Origin: Fonsecaea monophora
Lineage: Eukaryota > Ascomycota > Eurotiomycetes > Chaetothyriales > Herpotrichiellaceae
Direction: 5' to 3'
Assembly (NCBI RefSeq): GCF_001642475.1
Contig: NW_019173986.1
Span: 160,813 to 224,812 of the forward strand
Length of the DNA: 64,000 bases
Made by a program: the position numbers and the translations under genes. Each line of letters begins with the position of its first letter. Position 1 is the first letter of the stretch. Below are positions 43,583 through 53,523 of the stretch, in pieces. The notes beneath the pieces were generated by a model. It did not search any database. It saw nothing but the letters and a program-made list of their open reading frames with translations, and was not told the DNA's origin.

Positions 43583-46500
43583 ATGGCGTCCTCGTCCTCG
43601 GCCGATACTGTTCAGACGACCCCAGATTCCAGACACGCGAGGAAGAAATTCGTGTGCGCCCAACAGAACTGCGGGAAATCATTTGTGAGGCGCGAGCACC
43701 TGCACCGGCATGAATCCAACCACAAAGACGGCGACCTCACTTGCCGTCGCTGTGCTGCCCACTTCAGGCGGCGTGATCTATTGGGTAAGTAGACTCTGGC
43801 TCTCCCGCGCGCGCGCGCCATGGGATGCTCCGTTCTCTAACTCTACCGTGGAGAGCGCCATGTGCAACGTCACCGCCAAAAGGACGCCGAAGCAGGGGGA
43901 GAGGGACTCGGCAACCTGGCTACGAAGAAGCGACTGTGGAGGGACAGTGCTGGGAGGATAGTCAACGCCAGTCGGCCCCAGAAGATCGTCACCACCTCTC
44001 CAAGGCTCGATGCCAGATACGATAGACAGACTCAGGCAACGGCTGAGGATGCTCACAATGCTCTGCCATCTCCGCCTATCTCAGATCCGAGCACTGGACT
44101 AGACCAGATGAGTCATGAGCAGGTTACAGGCGGCACTTATCTCCAAGGCCCGTGGCAATCGATTGATTTGAACATGATGTTTCCAACTCCAGGGGCCGGT
44201 GACCTTGACTTTCTGTCCGACTCGTGGTGGTCCGACCAGTCGTACCAGACCACGGCAGAGGGCCCTTGTGGTCTCCCTTACAACGATGTTTCTTTTCCTG
44301 ATACCAGTATGTAGAAGGCAATGCGTTGGCTAGGTAGATACTAACAGTCGCAGCAATCTCCTTCAGCACATCACTGCCGACATTGCAGTACTACAGTTGG
44401 CTTTTCGGGAATGACTTTCCCAACACGACTGACCCTCAGTCCGAGCCATTGCCAGACATGACAACTGGCATCGGGCTCACAGATCACCAGATGCAGCATC
44501 ATTCGGTACCAGATCGCCTTGAGCCGAACCTTCCCCCGCCTCCACCTCCTCCTGTTCAGTTCCGGAACGAAGACACCAGGTTCCCCTCCCTGAACACCCA
44601 TGTACGCCAGACTGTCGGATATCCTTCTACAAATACGCAACCACGTCTCTCACCACAAGGTCTACCTAGCTATCCCTCCGCCCCGACGAACCAAGGCGGT
44701 GCGAACGAACTCGGCATGATCGGGCTTGACAGTCCTGATCTATATTTCCCCTCAAGCCGACAGACGAGAAGCTCCACGCGGACACCATCTAACTTTGAGG
44801 ATTCTCCCAGCCGCACCCTGCCAGACACGTATATCCGACGACGTCCGACGAAGCTACCCGTGATCACGAATGAGGCCCGCGACGGGCTGCTGCAATTGAT
44901 CGCTCAGGCTCGGCCAACCTTGCCAGACAAGTCAGAGATCAGCCCGTGTGACCCGCTGCTGTCTCTGCAATGTTTGCAGCATTACAGTGATTTGTTCTTT
45001 ACACGGTTCAACTCCACGTATCCCTTGATTCATGCGGCAACCTTTCAGAGCTCGAAGGCACACCCATTACAACTCATGTCCATTGTCCTTCTGGGGGCCA
45101 CGTATTGCGACAAGAGGACGCATCTGCTGGCCGTATGTGTGCACAACATCATGAGACCGCTGATTCACAGCAGCAAAGACTTTGGGCCGAGACCCAAACT
45201 CTGGATGTTACAGACGATTTTGTTGGTCGAGTGTTTTGGCAAGAGTCGTGCTGGCGAGCGCCAGCACGACATGTCCAACCTCTACCACGGACTTCAGATC
45301 AAGTAAGGCAAGACACTGCGTCTATATATTCCCTTGGACTAACTCTGCTAGCCTCCTCCGAAGGAGCGATTGCCACAACGCATATCTTCCACCTTGGGAT
45401 GAAGCAACTCAGACGTTGGAAGACTACTGGCACATGGCAATTGAGGCGGAAGAAAAGCGAAGGTATGGAGAGCTGCATCAAAGTGTTGTTCCAAGCTCAC
45501 TTCTTCCTACAGACTTGCATTGATTTCCTTCATGTGGGACACACAGCATGCCATCTTCTTTGCCCAGATCCTCTGTGTAAGTGCCGGGACCCTTTGCCCG
45601 CTTATCGCTGGGGGGGCCTTTGAACCCATGCATCAGACATAAATGCTGATGCGCCCCTCAAAACAACAGTTGAATGCGTCGGAACTCAAAGTGACCCTCC
45701 CCTGGGATACTGCTATCTGGGAAGCCGACACGGCCGAGGAATGGCTCCATCTAAGTCAAAACTCTCCCGCACCCCTACCGTACCTCACCGTGTTGCAAAT
45801 GTACACAGACCCGAGTGTGTCGTCCGCGCCCATACATCTGAACGCCCTGTCCCGGGTTCTGGTTTTCCATGGACTCATGTCTCTCTCGTGGGATTTCCGG
45901 CGTCGTGATCAGACGGCTTTGAACAAGAACGCTACTTCAACGCAGGTCAGGTGGCAATCCAAGATCAGCGCCTGCTATGCGAAGTGGAAGGAGGACTTTG
46001 ATCGGTACACGCGCGACGTCCTGTCAACCTTGTCCACCGGTACAGCCGAACATGGCAAATTTCAACGCTATGCCGTCGCCAACTCGGCCGTCTACCATAC
46101 GGCACAGCTGGTCCTGGAGGTCGAAACTGCGGATCTACAGATTCATGCCGGGGCAAAACACATCACCGGCCGACCCGTCACGGACCTGGATCGCCAACGA
46201 TCGCGCGTGAGACTGAACGAATACATGTCGAGGGATGATGGGAAGGGGATGGGCCAAGCGACATGGCACGCCGCGCGACTCATCCGCGACGGCATCCGCA
46301 AGCTGGACAACTGGGATGTTGACGACATGATCCTCTTCCCCTGGTGTCTGTACCTAGCGACCTTGACCTGTTGGACGACATACAGCATTACCGTTGGACA
46401 TGACGCGGACGAGCCGCGAAAGCCCCTTTACGACCAACCCGCGGCCGATGATGCGGAAGCGGGCGAAGACGACGACGACGACGACGACGACTGGGATTCA

Positions 46501-46740
46501 CGAACAGACATGAACGCTCTGGTCAGTGCTCTGACGAGGCTCGACCCCGTGCGACAGACCTTCGCCAAGGACATCTGGTCCGCAGCCAGGACGTATCGGC
46601 CACATGGCCTGCTCAATTGCATCGTGAAGACTCTCGCAACAGTCCGGTGGGCAGTGGTCCGAGAGGGCGTGATCGTGCTTACGCATCTGATCGACCGGAC
46701 CAGAGGAGATGTCCCGGGTTCACAGTCGGACGCCGTCTAG
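43583..46740 (+). CDS. C2H2 zinc-finger transcription factor with fungal_trans domain
   Basis: A nuclear regulator. Six exons: 43583-43784, 43854-44306, 44354-45302, 45352-45462, 45513-45576 and 45670-46740. The total of 2850 nt gives 949 aa, phases consistent. Two tandem C2H2 fingers start at residue 25: the first spans CAQQNCGKSF...HRHESNH, and the second CRRCAAHFRRRDLL is split by intron 1 and completed by RHVQRH at the start of exon 2, which supports the junction. A basic, Pro/Ser-rich linker follows. The fungal-specific middle homology region is then seen as NSTYPLIHAATF, LLGATYCD, LISFMWDTQHAIFFAQILC and WATWHAARLIRDG-like helices. A run of eight Asp near residue 850 precedes the C terminus. 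Intron 1 carries an alternating CG tract. The position between the transporter/oxidase group and a bZIP regulator suggests cluster control, which is inference. Confidence 0.9.
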
Positions 46741-47101
46741 CGTGCGTGCCCATGCTGGGGCTCGGGACGGCTTTATGAAGCATTTCCCAGAGAAAGAAAA
46801 GAAAGACCAATCAATCGGGCGCAAGTGATACCTCGGTGTCCAATCACTCGTCATTATTCCTCTCTCGGATGACGAGAACTTTATTACCATGTGGTTCGAA
46901 GCCGATGGATGGACACTGCTGGCTGGTGACGACGTAACCGACCAAGAAGGCGAGCCTCCTTGACGTCCAGAAGATAGTAGACAATGCGAATGTAAGAATA
47001 GTAGTAGTATAGAGTGTAGAAATCTGTTGTATTGGGAAAACCTTGGCGCGAACTCAGGGGGTTATCCACATAAAACGGATAATACACCATCTACATATCT
47101 C
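46741..47101. other. Convergent intergenic spacer
   Basis: 361 bp between convergent regulator genes, moderately AT-rich with TAG/TAC triplets. No gene is seen; probably 3' flanks only. Confidence 0.5.
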
Positions 47102-48359
47102 TTACGGCAATTCCAATCTCGAGACCTGGCTCCACCATGCCCTGACAAGGGCCTTGACACGCGGGACGTGCCACCGGGGACCATCGCCAAAGCAGACGCC
47201 ACTGTGACCCAGACTCTCGACCAGGGGCATGATCAGCTCAGCGTGGCTGTTGTTGGTTTCCTGGTTGCCGCCGCACAGGGCCATCTGCCAGGCCGCAAAG
47301 TCCCAAACGCCCATCTCGGTCTGGACATGGGCTTCGATATCCAGCGCCGACCACCACTGGTCCATCCGCACTCCCCTGACGCGCAACTCGGCCGCGACAC
47401 TCCCGGCCATGGCCTGGCGCGCGATCTCGTCGGCCCCGCGTGTGTTTGCCCGCATGTACCCCTGCTGGCGGAACTCGATCCGCGCCGCCACCAGGTCCAT
47501 CATGTAGGCCACGTCGTGCAGGGGCGTCGAGTGCCGCAGCGAGCGGTCGAACGCTCGCCGGCCCGCTGACTCGGGCGGCAGCAGGGTGAGCCAGTCGGCC
47601 TTGCTCTTGCGGGCCCCTGTGGCCGTGCTGGCGGTGAAGGTGGTGGCGGGTTGACTTGTCATCATGGCCTCTTGGAGACAGGCGTACCCGTAGTCCAGAG
47701 CCGCCCAGGCAATCCGCCCGGCCACTGTGTGCTTCCTAGCCCCAATGTATGGCCGGATGTCGAGCGGGGGGTCGACGATCTTGAGAAACCGCTCGGGGTC
47801 GAGCCAGATGCCGTAGTCGAGCCGTGGGCTGAATCGTCCCGAGCGCGGCTGGGAGAGTTGTAGTAGTGACTGACCTGTGTCTCGGTCGGTGACGGTGGGT
47901 TCCACCGAATATTCTGTAGTGGCTGCACATACGGGCCTGATGATGTTGGAGATACCAGTAACGACCCCCTCCATCGAAGTGTGAGACGGGTCAGATTGAG
48001 CACGTTCGTCCACTCGGTCCATCCTGTCTCCGTCCAGGCCAACCCCAATTGCCCTGCCAGCCTGGGCGATAGCCTGGCTCAATGTCGCCGTGTCACCGTC
48101 GCGGTGGGCGAGCACAACAGTCTCCACCAGATGTCTGAGTTGTTTGTGATTCTGCTTCAACTCCAAAGCCTTTTCGGCCTGTCTTTTCCTGAAATTGCGC
48201 TGCGCGACTTTGCCCTTGTCGCGACGCCGCTGCTGCATCAACGGGGAAAATCAGATCAGGGCAAGGCCGTACAGACGGACGGACGGACGAAGAAAATTTA
48301 CTGCTCGGACGGGCGAGACTCACACGTAATACCAAGTCTGCATCTTCTTCCATGGCCAT
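47102..48359 (-). CDS. bZIP-like transcription factor
   Basis: Exon 1 (48359-48324) encodes 12 residues, MAMEEDADLVLR. Exon 2 (48232-47102) starts QRRRDKGKVAQRNFRKRQAE. The total of 1167 nt gives 388 aa. The basic region with the bZIP invariant pair (N-x7-R in AQRNFRKRQAE) is followed by a short, weak zipper (ALELKQNHKQLRHLVETVVL). The remainder is a helical regulatory domain (YGIWLDPERFLKIVDPPLDIRPY, cut: WLDPERFLKIVDPPLDIRPY; WAALDYGYACLQEAM) seen in fungal regulators of this type. It is GC-rich, leaving long open frames on the other strand. It is divergent from the AYR1-like SDR (402 bp between starts) and may share regulatory DNA with it. Confidence 0.8.
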
Positions 48360-48760
48360 TCTCCGGGGGATGTTTTATGGATGGGTGAAACAGTGTCGTC
48401 AAGTTGGGAAGAGAATGGTTATGGTTATGTGATTTGTGGTGCGACGGAGTTCATGACAAGCCCGTTCAGCGGATGAAATATCGTCCCGATCACGTAACGA
48501 GGCTCCGCGCGCGACCCACCAAGAGAGTACTACCAGGTGGCAAGGGCTACTTCACCGGTGATAGATGTCGAACTGGGGGATTACTAAGTAGTAGTATATC
48601 TCTGCTCTCCAACATATAACAGTTGACTTTGCCGTGGTTTTCGTGGTCATTGCCCGTCTAGCTCGAAAATTCTAGGTTCTGGCCAAAACCAACTAGGTCC
48701 CGTTCAACCGCTAGCTACTTAGGTACGAGGTCCTGTTGACAGTCTTTCTGTGCGGGTGGC
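48360..48760. promoter_or_regulatory. Divergent bZIP/SDR intergenic region
   Basis: 401 bp separating a regulator start from an SDR start, with TAG/TAC triplets (near 48586-48600) and a CGCGCG-type patch (48511-48517). No coding signal is seen. Confidence 0.5.
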
Positions 48761-49630
48761 ATGGCAAACGACGACAAGATTTCTTCCGTGGCCCGAAAGA
48801 AACGGACGGTCCTAATCACAGGCTGTTCGGACGGCGGGTTGGGTTCTGCACTTGCGATTGCTCTCCACGAGGCTGGCCTCCATGTGTACGCCACGGCACG
48901 CAACCCTTCCAAACTCGCTCAGGTACAAGCTCACGGGATCGAGACCTTGACATTGGATGTCCTTTCTGCAGAGTCGATTTCGGCCGCGGTAGCCAAAGTC
49001 ACCCACCTGGACATATTGGTCAACAATGCAGGCGCCCTCTACAGCATGCCGATCTCAGACATGTCGATCGCTCAGGCCAAGGAGCTCTTCGATCTAAACA
49101 CCTGGTCCTACCTCGCCATGACGCAGGCCTTTCTGCCACGGCTGCTCGAGTCCAAAAAGGGCATTGTGGTCAATCAGACCTCGTCAGCGGGTCTGGCGCC
49201 CATCGCCTTCCAGTCGGCATACAACGCCTCCAAGGCAGCCATGATCATGTTTTCGGACTGTATGAGACTGGAGCTGGCCCCCTTTGGCATCAGAGTGGTC
49301 GACCTGAAATCGTCCAGTGCCTCGTCCAACAACTTCAGCAACAACATGGGTGCAAAGCTGCCCGCCGGTTCGCTCTACGCGGTGGCGAGGGACACGGTCG
49401 AGAAGGTCATGCGTGGAGAGACGTTCCCCGTGGAAGTGACGGCGGAGCAGTGGGCGAACCAGGTCGCGAGAGACCTACTGAAGAATGATAACCCTCCGGC
49501 CAACATCTGGAGAGGAACAAAGGCCTGGGTTGCCTGGTTGTCGAGCATTCGGCCGTTTGCATTGCCAGAGGGGTTACTCAAAAAATTGGCCGGCCTGGAC
49601 GTCGTGGAGCGGGCCGTGAGCAAACAATGA
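48761..49630 (+). CDS. AYR1-like short-chain dehydrogenase/reductase
   Basis: A classical SDR, single exon, 289 aa. The cofactor motif TGCSDGGLG (residues 20-28) and the active-site triad Ser141/142, Tyr154 and Lys158 (QSAYNASKAA) are present, with NNAG at 88-91. The pattern resembles yeast Ayr1, an NADPH-dependent 1-acyldihydroxyacetone-phosphate reductase and lipase of lipid droplets and ER. Many fungal relatives act on other ketones, so the substrate is open. A weakly hydrophobic C-terminal segment (WVAWLSSIRPFALPEGLL) could give membrane association as in Ayr1. The gene is intact and divergent from a bZIP regulator. Confidence 0.88.
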   Translation: MANDDKISSVARKKRTVLITGCSDGGLGSALAIALHEAGLHVYATARNPSKLAQVQAHGIETLTLDVLSAESISAAVAKVTHLDILVNNAGALYSMPISDMSIAQAKELFDLNTWSYLAMTQAFLPRLLESKKGIVVNQTSSAGLAPIAFQSAYNASKAAMIMFSDCMRLELAPFGIRVVDLKSSSASSNNFSNNMGAKLPAGSLYAVARDTVEKVMRGETFPVEVTAEQWANQVARDLLKNDNPPANIWRGTKAWVAWLSSIRPFALPEGLLKKLAGLDVVERAVSKQ

Positions 49631-50363
49631 ACGGCCAGTGGTGGTCTGTCACTCCATCTGGCTGATACGACGTTGTAGTGCCATACTGACATACTGTTGC
49701 TTGAGGATATAGCGAGCGCCTTGGCACTCTTAGTCTAATTTCACTAGACCTACTACCACTCTGCCAAGGTACGATAGAGATAGTACTACTAGAAGTACTA
49801 AGTACTATCAGTACCGGTACAAAAGGAATCGAAAATTACTTGTATATATGTCTTGTCTTTCTAAATTCTGACAGATCACGCAAAGAACCCCTTACCCCAC
49901 AACAAGGGCGAATCCGAATACCGCGAGTTCGAGTCACGGTTACGACAGAATACTTATATTTCTAGGTCCTGTCAGGTCAAAACTAACTCCGGGTTAGTGG
50001 GCATCAGGACCTCGATTTCGAATCCCCTCCCTCCCTTCGGCTTCCTATCAGGTCAATCTAACATCGGTTGGAGGCAATAGGATCAGATCCCCGGACCCCT
50101 CGACTCGACGACGATGTCAACCTCGTAGTATAAAATTCGTAGTATAACCGGCCGAGAAAAACCAACTCCGCAAGGAGCGAGTTTTCCTTGTCACAGACCA
50201 GTAGGTTGAGCTGTTCTGTGACAAGTTTTTTTGCCATTTGTGGGTGATGAAAGAACCCGTGGAATACACACTGCTTGGGGTACAGTCGTTCGAACTCCTT
50301 AAACACCCTACCTTGAACTCTAGGCATAAAGTAGGAGTATACTCACTTTTGTAGAGAAGGAAG

Positions 50364-50387
50364 CTACTACTACTGCTGTAGTAGTAG
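50364..50387. repeat. Perfect TAC-triplet hairpin
   Basis: CTACTACTAC (50364-50373) faces its exact complement GTAGTAGTAG (50378-50387) across a four-base loop (TGCT). Confidence 0.9.
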
Positions 50388-50723
50388 TATTAGTAGTTAA
50401 CTTTTCATATGGGTCTAACAAGGAAGGGGGATGCGCAACATTGACCCGAAGTTCTCAAAATGGTTTTATAGAGATTACGTTTAGCAGACGATGTAAGGTC
50501 AACAGGTTTCTGCCGTGACGAGTTTAATGAGCCTTTAATGTTGCGTTTAGGTCGGGGCATTACAGAAGATTTTATCTCAGAGAAGAAGTCGTCTAGCTAA
50601 TAATTAATCTACTAGTAGTAGTAGTGACTCCACATGGGATTCGCAGCGACTGTAGACTGTGCGAACTCTGACAGAGCTTGGTCTGTTGTAGCACTATGCT
50701 ACTGGCTCTAGTACTAGTACTTG

Positions 50724-50841
50724 TTTGATTCTGTATAGATACTTCTGTCTCTGATGCACGTCAGACGCATACGTCCTGAATGCTGTAGCATCATCTGATG
50801 TGCATCAGACGCAGCATCAGCAGCATCTATACAGTATCAAA
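50724..50841. mobile_element. Possible MITE-like unit with 17-bp terminal inverted repeats
   Basis: The left arm 50724-50740 (TTTGATTCTGTATAGAT) matches the reverse complement of 50825-50841 at 16 of 17 positions. The interior has two imperfect direct copies of a CTGATGnnCnTCAGACGCA word and CAGCATC repeats. No target-site duplication was confirmed and there is no coding capacity. A non-autonomous transposon relic is one reading; a chance palindrome is another. Confidence 0.4.
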
Positions 50842-50990
50842 CTATCTGCGAGGGTCCCGTAAAGTACCAGTATCAATGCTCCCACTGTCGCATACCAAGT
50901 ATCCTATGGAGTTGAGGAGGACAAGGTAGAGATCAACCAAGTTTACTACCTCCGTATACTCTATCCAGCACAGGAGGGTCAGGTGTAAGG

Positions 50991-51355
50991 ATGAGCTCAG
51001 AACAGGTATGTGTTTTCTGCGATTTGCGTGTTGATAAATCATCACTTCTGGTGTTGAACAGCCCAGAGCTGGACAGACCAGTCGATCCATGCGAAGAGGG
51101 TAGATCGAATGCTGGTGTTCATTAATTACTACGCTGACATTTACCGAGTACTACTGGTATCTACCACATCAATTTGTAAAAAGTCTTGAAGAGGAATCTT
51201 TACTCCTTCGGGAACGAAACAGACTACTTAGCCATGAAATTAACAAGCTAAAGCGGTTAATAGTAGAAGTGCTGAACCACTTCATCATATCGTGCACGCT
51301 GTTGCCGCATGAGGGCCTGAAGCCATATAGCTTTAGTATTCACTGCACACAGTAA
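50991..51355 (+). CDS. Candidate cryptic small coiled-coil protein (three exons)
   Basis: A tentative splice model: an ATG at 50991 (MSSEQ), an intron with GTATGT donor and AACAG acceptor (about 51006-51062), a short exon (PRAGQTSRSMRRG), a second intron from GTAGAT to an AAAAG acceptor near 51183, then an exon with strong heptad character (LEEESLLLRERNRLL, HEINKLKRLIVEVL) to the TAA at 51353-51355. The phases fit. The helix resembles a bZIP leucine zipper without its basic region. It may be a decayed bZIP gene, a small dimerising protein or coincidence. I do not recognise it. Confidence 0.25.
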
Positions 51356-52084
51356 AGGATCACTGTTTCAGACCAAATATATGTTCATTCCCACAACATG
51401 AGTTGAACTGCACGAACGACAGAAATCGTGGTCCTAAGTGTAATGCCAAACACGACACGAATTTCGCCAAAAGCGGAAAATCCAGAGCGGACGGGAGAGA
51501 CTAGTCTCTTTTCAGAGCTTTGATCACTTAGTCAGGTGCGATGCCGGCCGGTCCGAATTCGTCACAAAGTACTCGAACTTGTCCTGGTGGGCATTCAAGT
51601 GTGCATAATGTGGTCTTCATCTGGATTCGAGCTGATGATAATTTTACGTAGGACTCGTGCCATGCCCTGCCTATTCTGGTGCATAATTTCCTGATTGGGA
51701 TGGCCGTGGCATTTCCCGAGAGCGAAGGCACGACCAGGAGCGACTTCCATGGGCGATATTCATTGATCAGCAAGCAGCTAGCACGACAAACAGACACAAT
51801 CAAGTCAGTAGTGGTACTACTGTCTGGGCTTTGTAGCGGCCAACTATTAACATTGTCACAATCCGTTTTAGGAAATCGCCGACTTTTGTTATTCCCGCTG
51901 CAACCTCCACCGCCTCGGCGTCTGCAAGCTGGGGTCATTACTATCTCGCCCTCCAAGACTGTAATTTGATAGTACTACTTACAAATAACTAGTATTTTAC
52001 CTCTCTGGCAATGACTTAAAATCCCGAGTCTGCTCAGATTTGACTCCTGCTTGCAATCAATTCCCCAGCGGGTGCGTGTAATCA

Positions 52085-53241
52085 ATGGCTTCTAGCACGT
52101 CCTGGAGACCAGGATTGTTTGGTAAGTAAAGCCCCCACGGGACTCGTCATCTCACCTTCTTCTCCTTTGACTTCAAGTTCCTTTTTTCTCATTCACTCTC
52201 GAAATGCAGACAACAAGGTCGTATTCTGCACCGGCGGATCCGGAAGCATCTGCTCCGGCCAAGTCAGAGCGCTGGTCGCTCTGGGCGCCAACGCCTGCAT
52301 CGTTGGACGGAACGCTGAAAAGGCGACGGCGGTGGCGGCTGAGATTGCGCTCGTGCGACCTGGAAGCACCGTGCTGGGTCTGGGAGGTGTGGATGTGAGG
52401 AATCACGACAGTGTCAAGGGAGCGGTCGACACCTGTGTGCGGCGTCTGGGAGGGATTGATTTTGTCATGTGAGTGAACTACATTCATATCAGCGAGTTCT
52501 CTGACTAATTTTTGCTTTCAAGAGCTGGAGCAGCAGGCAATTTCATCTCAACCATCGACGATCTCTCGGTGAATGCGTTCAAAGCAGTGGTCGACATCGA
52601 CCTGGTGGGCTCGTTCATCACGGCCAAGTTGACGCTGCCACATCTCGCCGCCTCTGCGGAACGAGCCAAGGCCAGCAAAGATTCAGGTGAAGTGCACAGT
52701 GCCTCTACCAACTTGAAGCTACCTAGTACTACTTGCTAGTAGTACTTACTAGCGTACTAATTCTTTGCTTCCAGACTCACCAAGCCTGACTGGAGGCCGG
52801 ATCATCTTCGTCAGCTCGACAAACTACCACGCGGCCCGAATCGCCCAAGCGCACGTCTGCGCAGCCAAGGCCGGCGTCAACGCCCTCTCGGACTGCATCT
52901 CCCTCGAATACGGTCCCAGGGGAGTCACCTCGAACGTGATCGCGCCGGGCCTGATCGACGACACCGAAGGCGCCAAACGCCTGACCGATCCTGCCCTCAG
53001 GGACGAACTCGTCAGAAGTGTCCCCGTCCAGCGGCTGGGCAATATCAAGGACATTGCAGACGCCACGGTCTTCTTGTTCGCCGATACGGGGAGCTTTGTC
53101 AATGGTTCAACGATAGATGTTGATGGCGGGGCCTGGCGTATCAGGGCTGCGGGTGCTGGGCCGAGTTATCCAGCTTTGCCATCGCGGGAGAGAGGTGGGC
53201 AGCAAGGAGCAACAACGTCGAGAGTGAGTTCGAAGATGTAG
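52085..53241 (+). CDS. Peroxisomal 2,4-dienoyl-CoA reductase (Sps19/DECR2-like)
   Basis: An auxiliary enzyme of beta-oxidation that reduces 2,4-dienoyl-CoA with NADPH so that polyunsaturated chains can be degraded. Four exons: 52085-52121, 52210-52468, 52523-52686 and 52775-53241. The total of 927 nt gives 308 aa, all phases consistent. It starts MASSTSWRPGLF. It shows the SDR cofactor motif CTGGSGSIC, AGAAGNFIST, and VSSTNYHAARIAQAHVCAAKAGV, cut here as QAHVCAAKAGV, where the family lacks the usual SDR YxxxK tyrosine but keeps the Lys. NVIAPG and DVDGGAW follow. The protein ends RVSSKM; SKM is an accepted PTS1 variant, so import into peroxisomes is expected. Introns 1-3 hold TAG/TAC triplets like the neighbouring spacers. 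It is convergent with the SCP2-type thiolase. Confidence 0.92.
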
Positions 53242-53523
53242 TAACTAACTACATGGCACCAGGGTCAAGGTGGGATCAGAGAGGAAGCTAGGTGTGAGAC
53301 ATCGTTTCTATTCCAGCGTTTTACGTGGATATCACAAGTCTGTCAGAGGATATTTGCACACACAAAACATGATGATGACATTCTCTATTTTTTTTGTTGA
53401 GAGGAAATTGCAAACATATTAGTAGTAATGTAGTACTACTACCAAAACATCAGAGTTACCAGAGCACTTTTGAAAAACATCCGTGCGTTTACCTCCATAC
53501 AATAATGCTCGTTCATAATGAGC
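53242..53523. terminator. Shared 3' flank of convergent genes
   Basis: 282 bp between two convergent stop codons, with a T9-type run (about 53388-53397) and TAGTAGTAATGTAGTACTACTAC-like triplets. It is AT-rich and consistent with 3'-end processing for both genes; no specific site can be shown. Confidence 0.4.

Larger units (their letters stand above)
49631..52084. other. 2.45-kb repeat-rich spacer with possible element and cryptic coding
   Basis: The composition differs from the neighbouring GC-rich genes: TAG/TAC/GTA triplets recur, there is a perfect 10-bp-arm hairpin (50364-50387), and a 118-bp unit is bounded by 17-bp inverted repeats (50724-50841). Frames of 60-140 codons lack known families. 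A spliced coiled-coil candidate at 50991-51355 is described separately. It is probably an island of decayed mobile DNA. Confidence 0.5.

Noticed and set aside
47027..47569. Plus-strand frame opposite the bZIP gene
   Set aside because: It is the antisense shadow of a GC-rich gene; no domain, start context or conservation-like pattern.
49870..50030. T-loop-like words (GTTCGAGTC, TTTCGAATCCC) suggesting a tRNA or SINE
   Set aside because: No paired acceptor, D and anticodon arms could be drawn, and the A-box/B-box spacing is too short.
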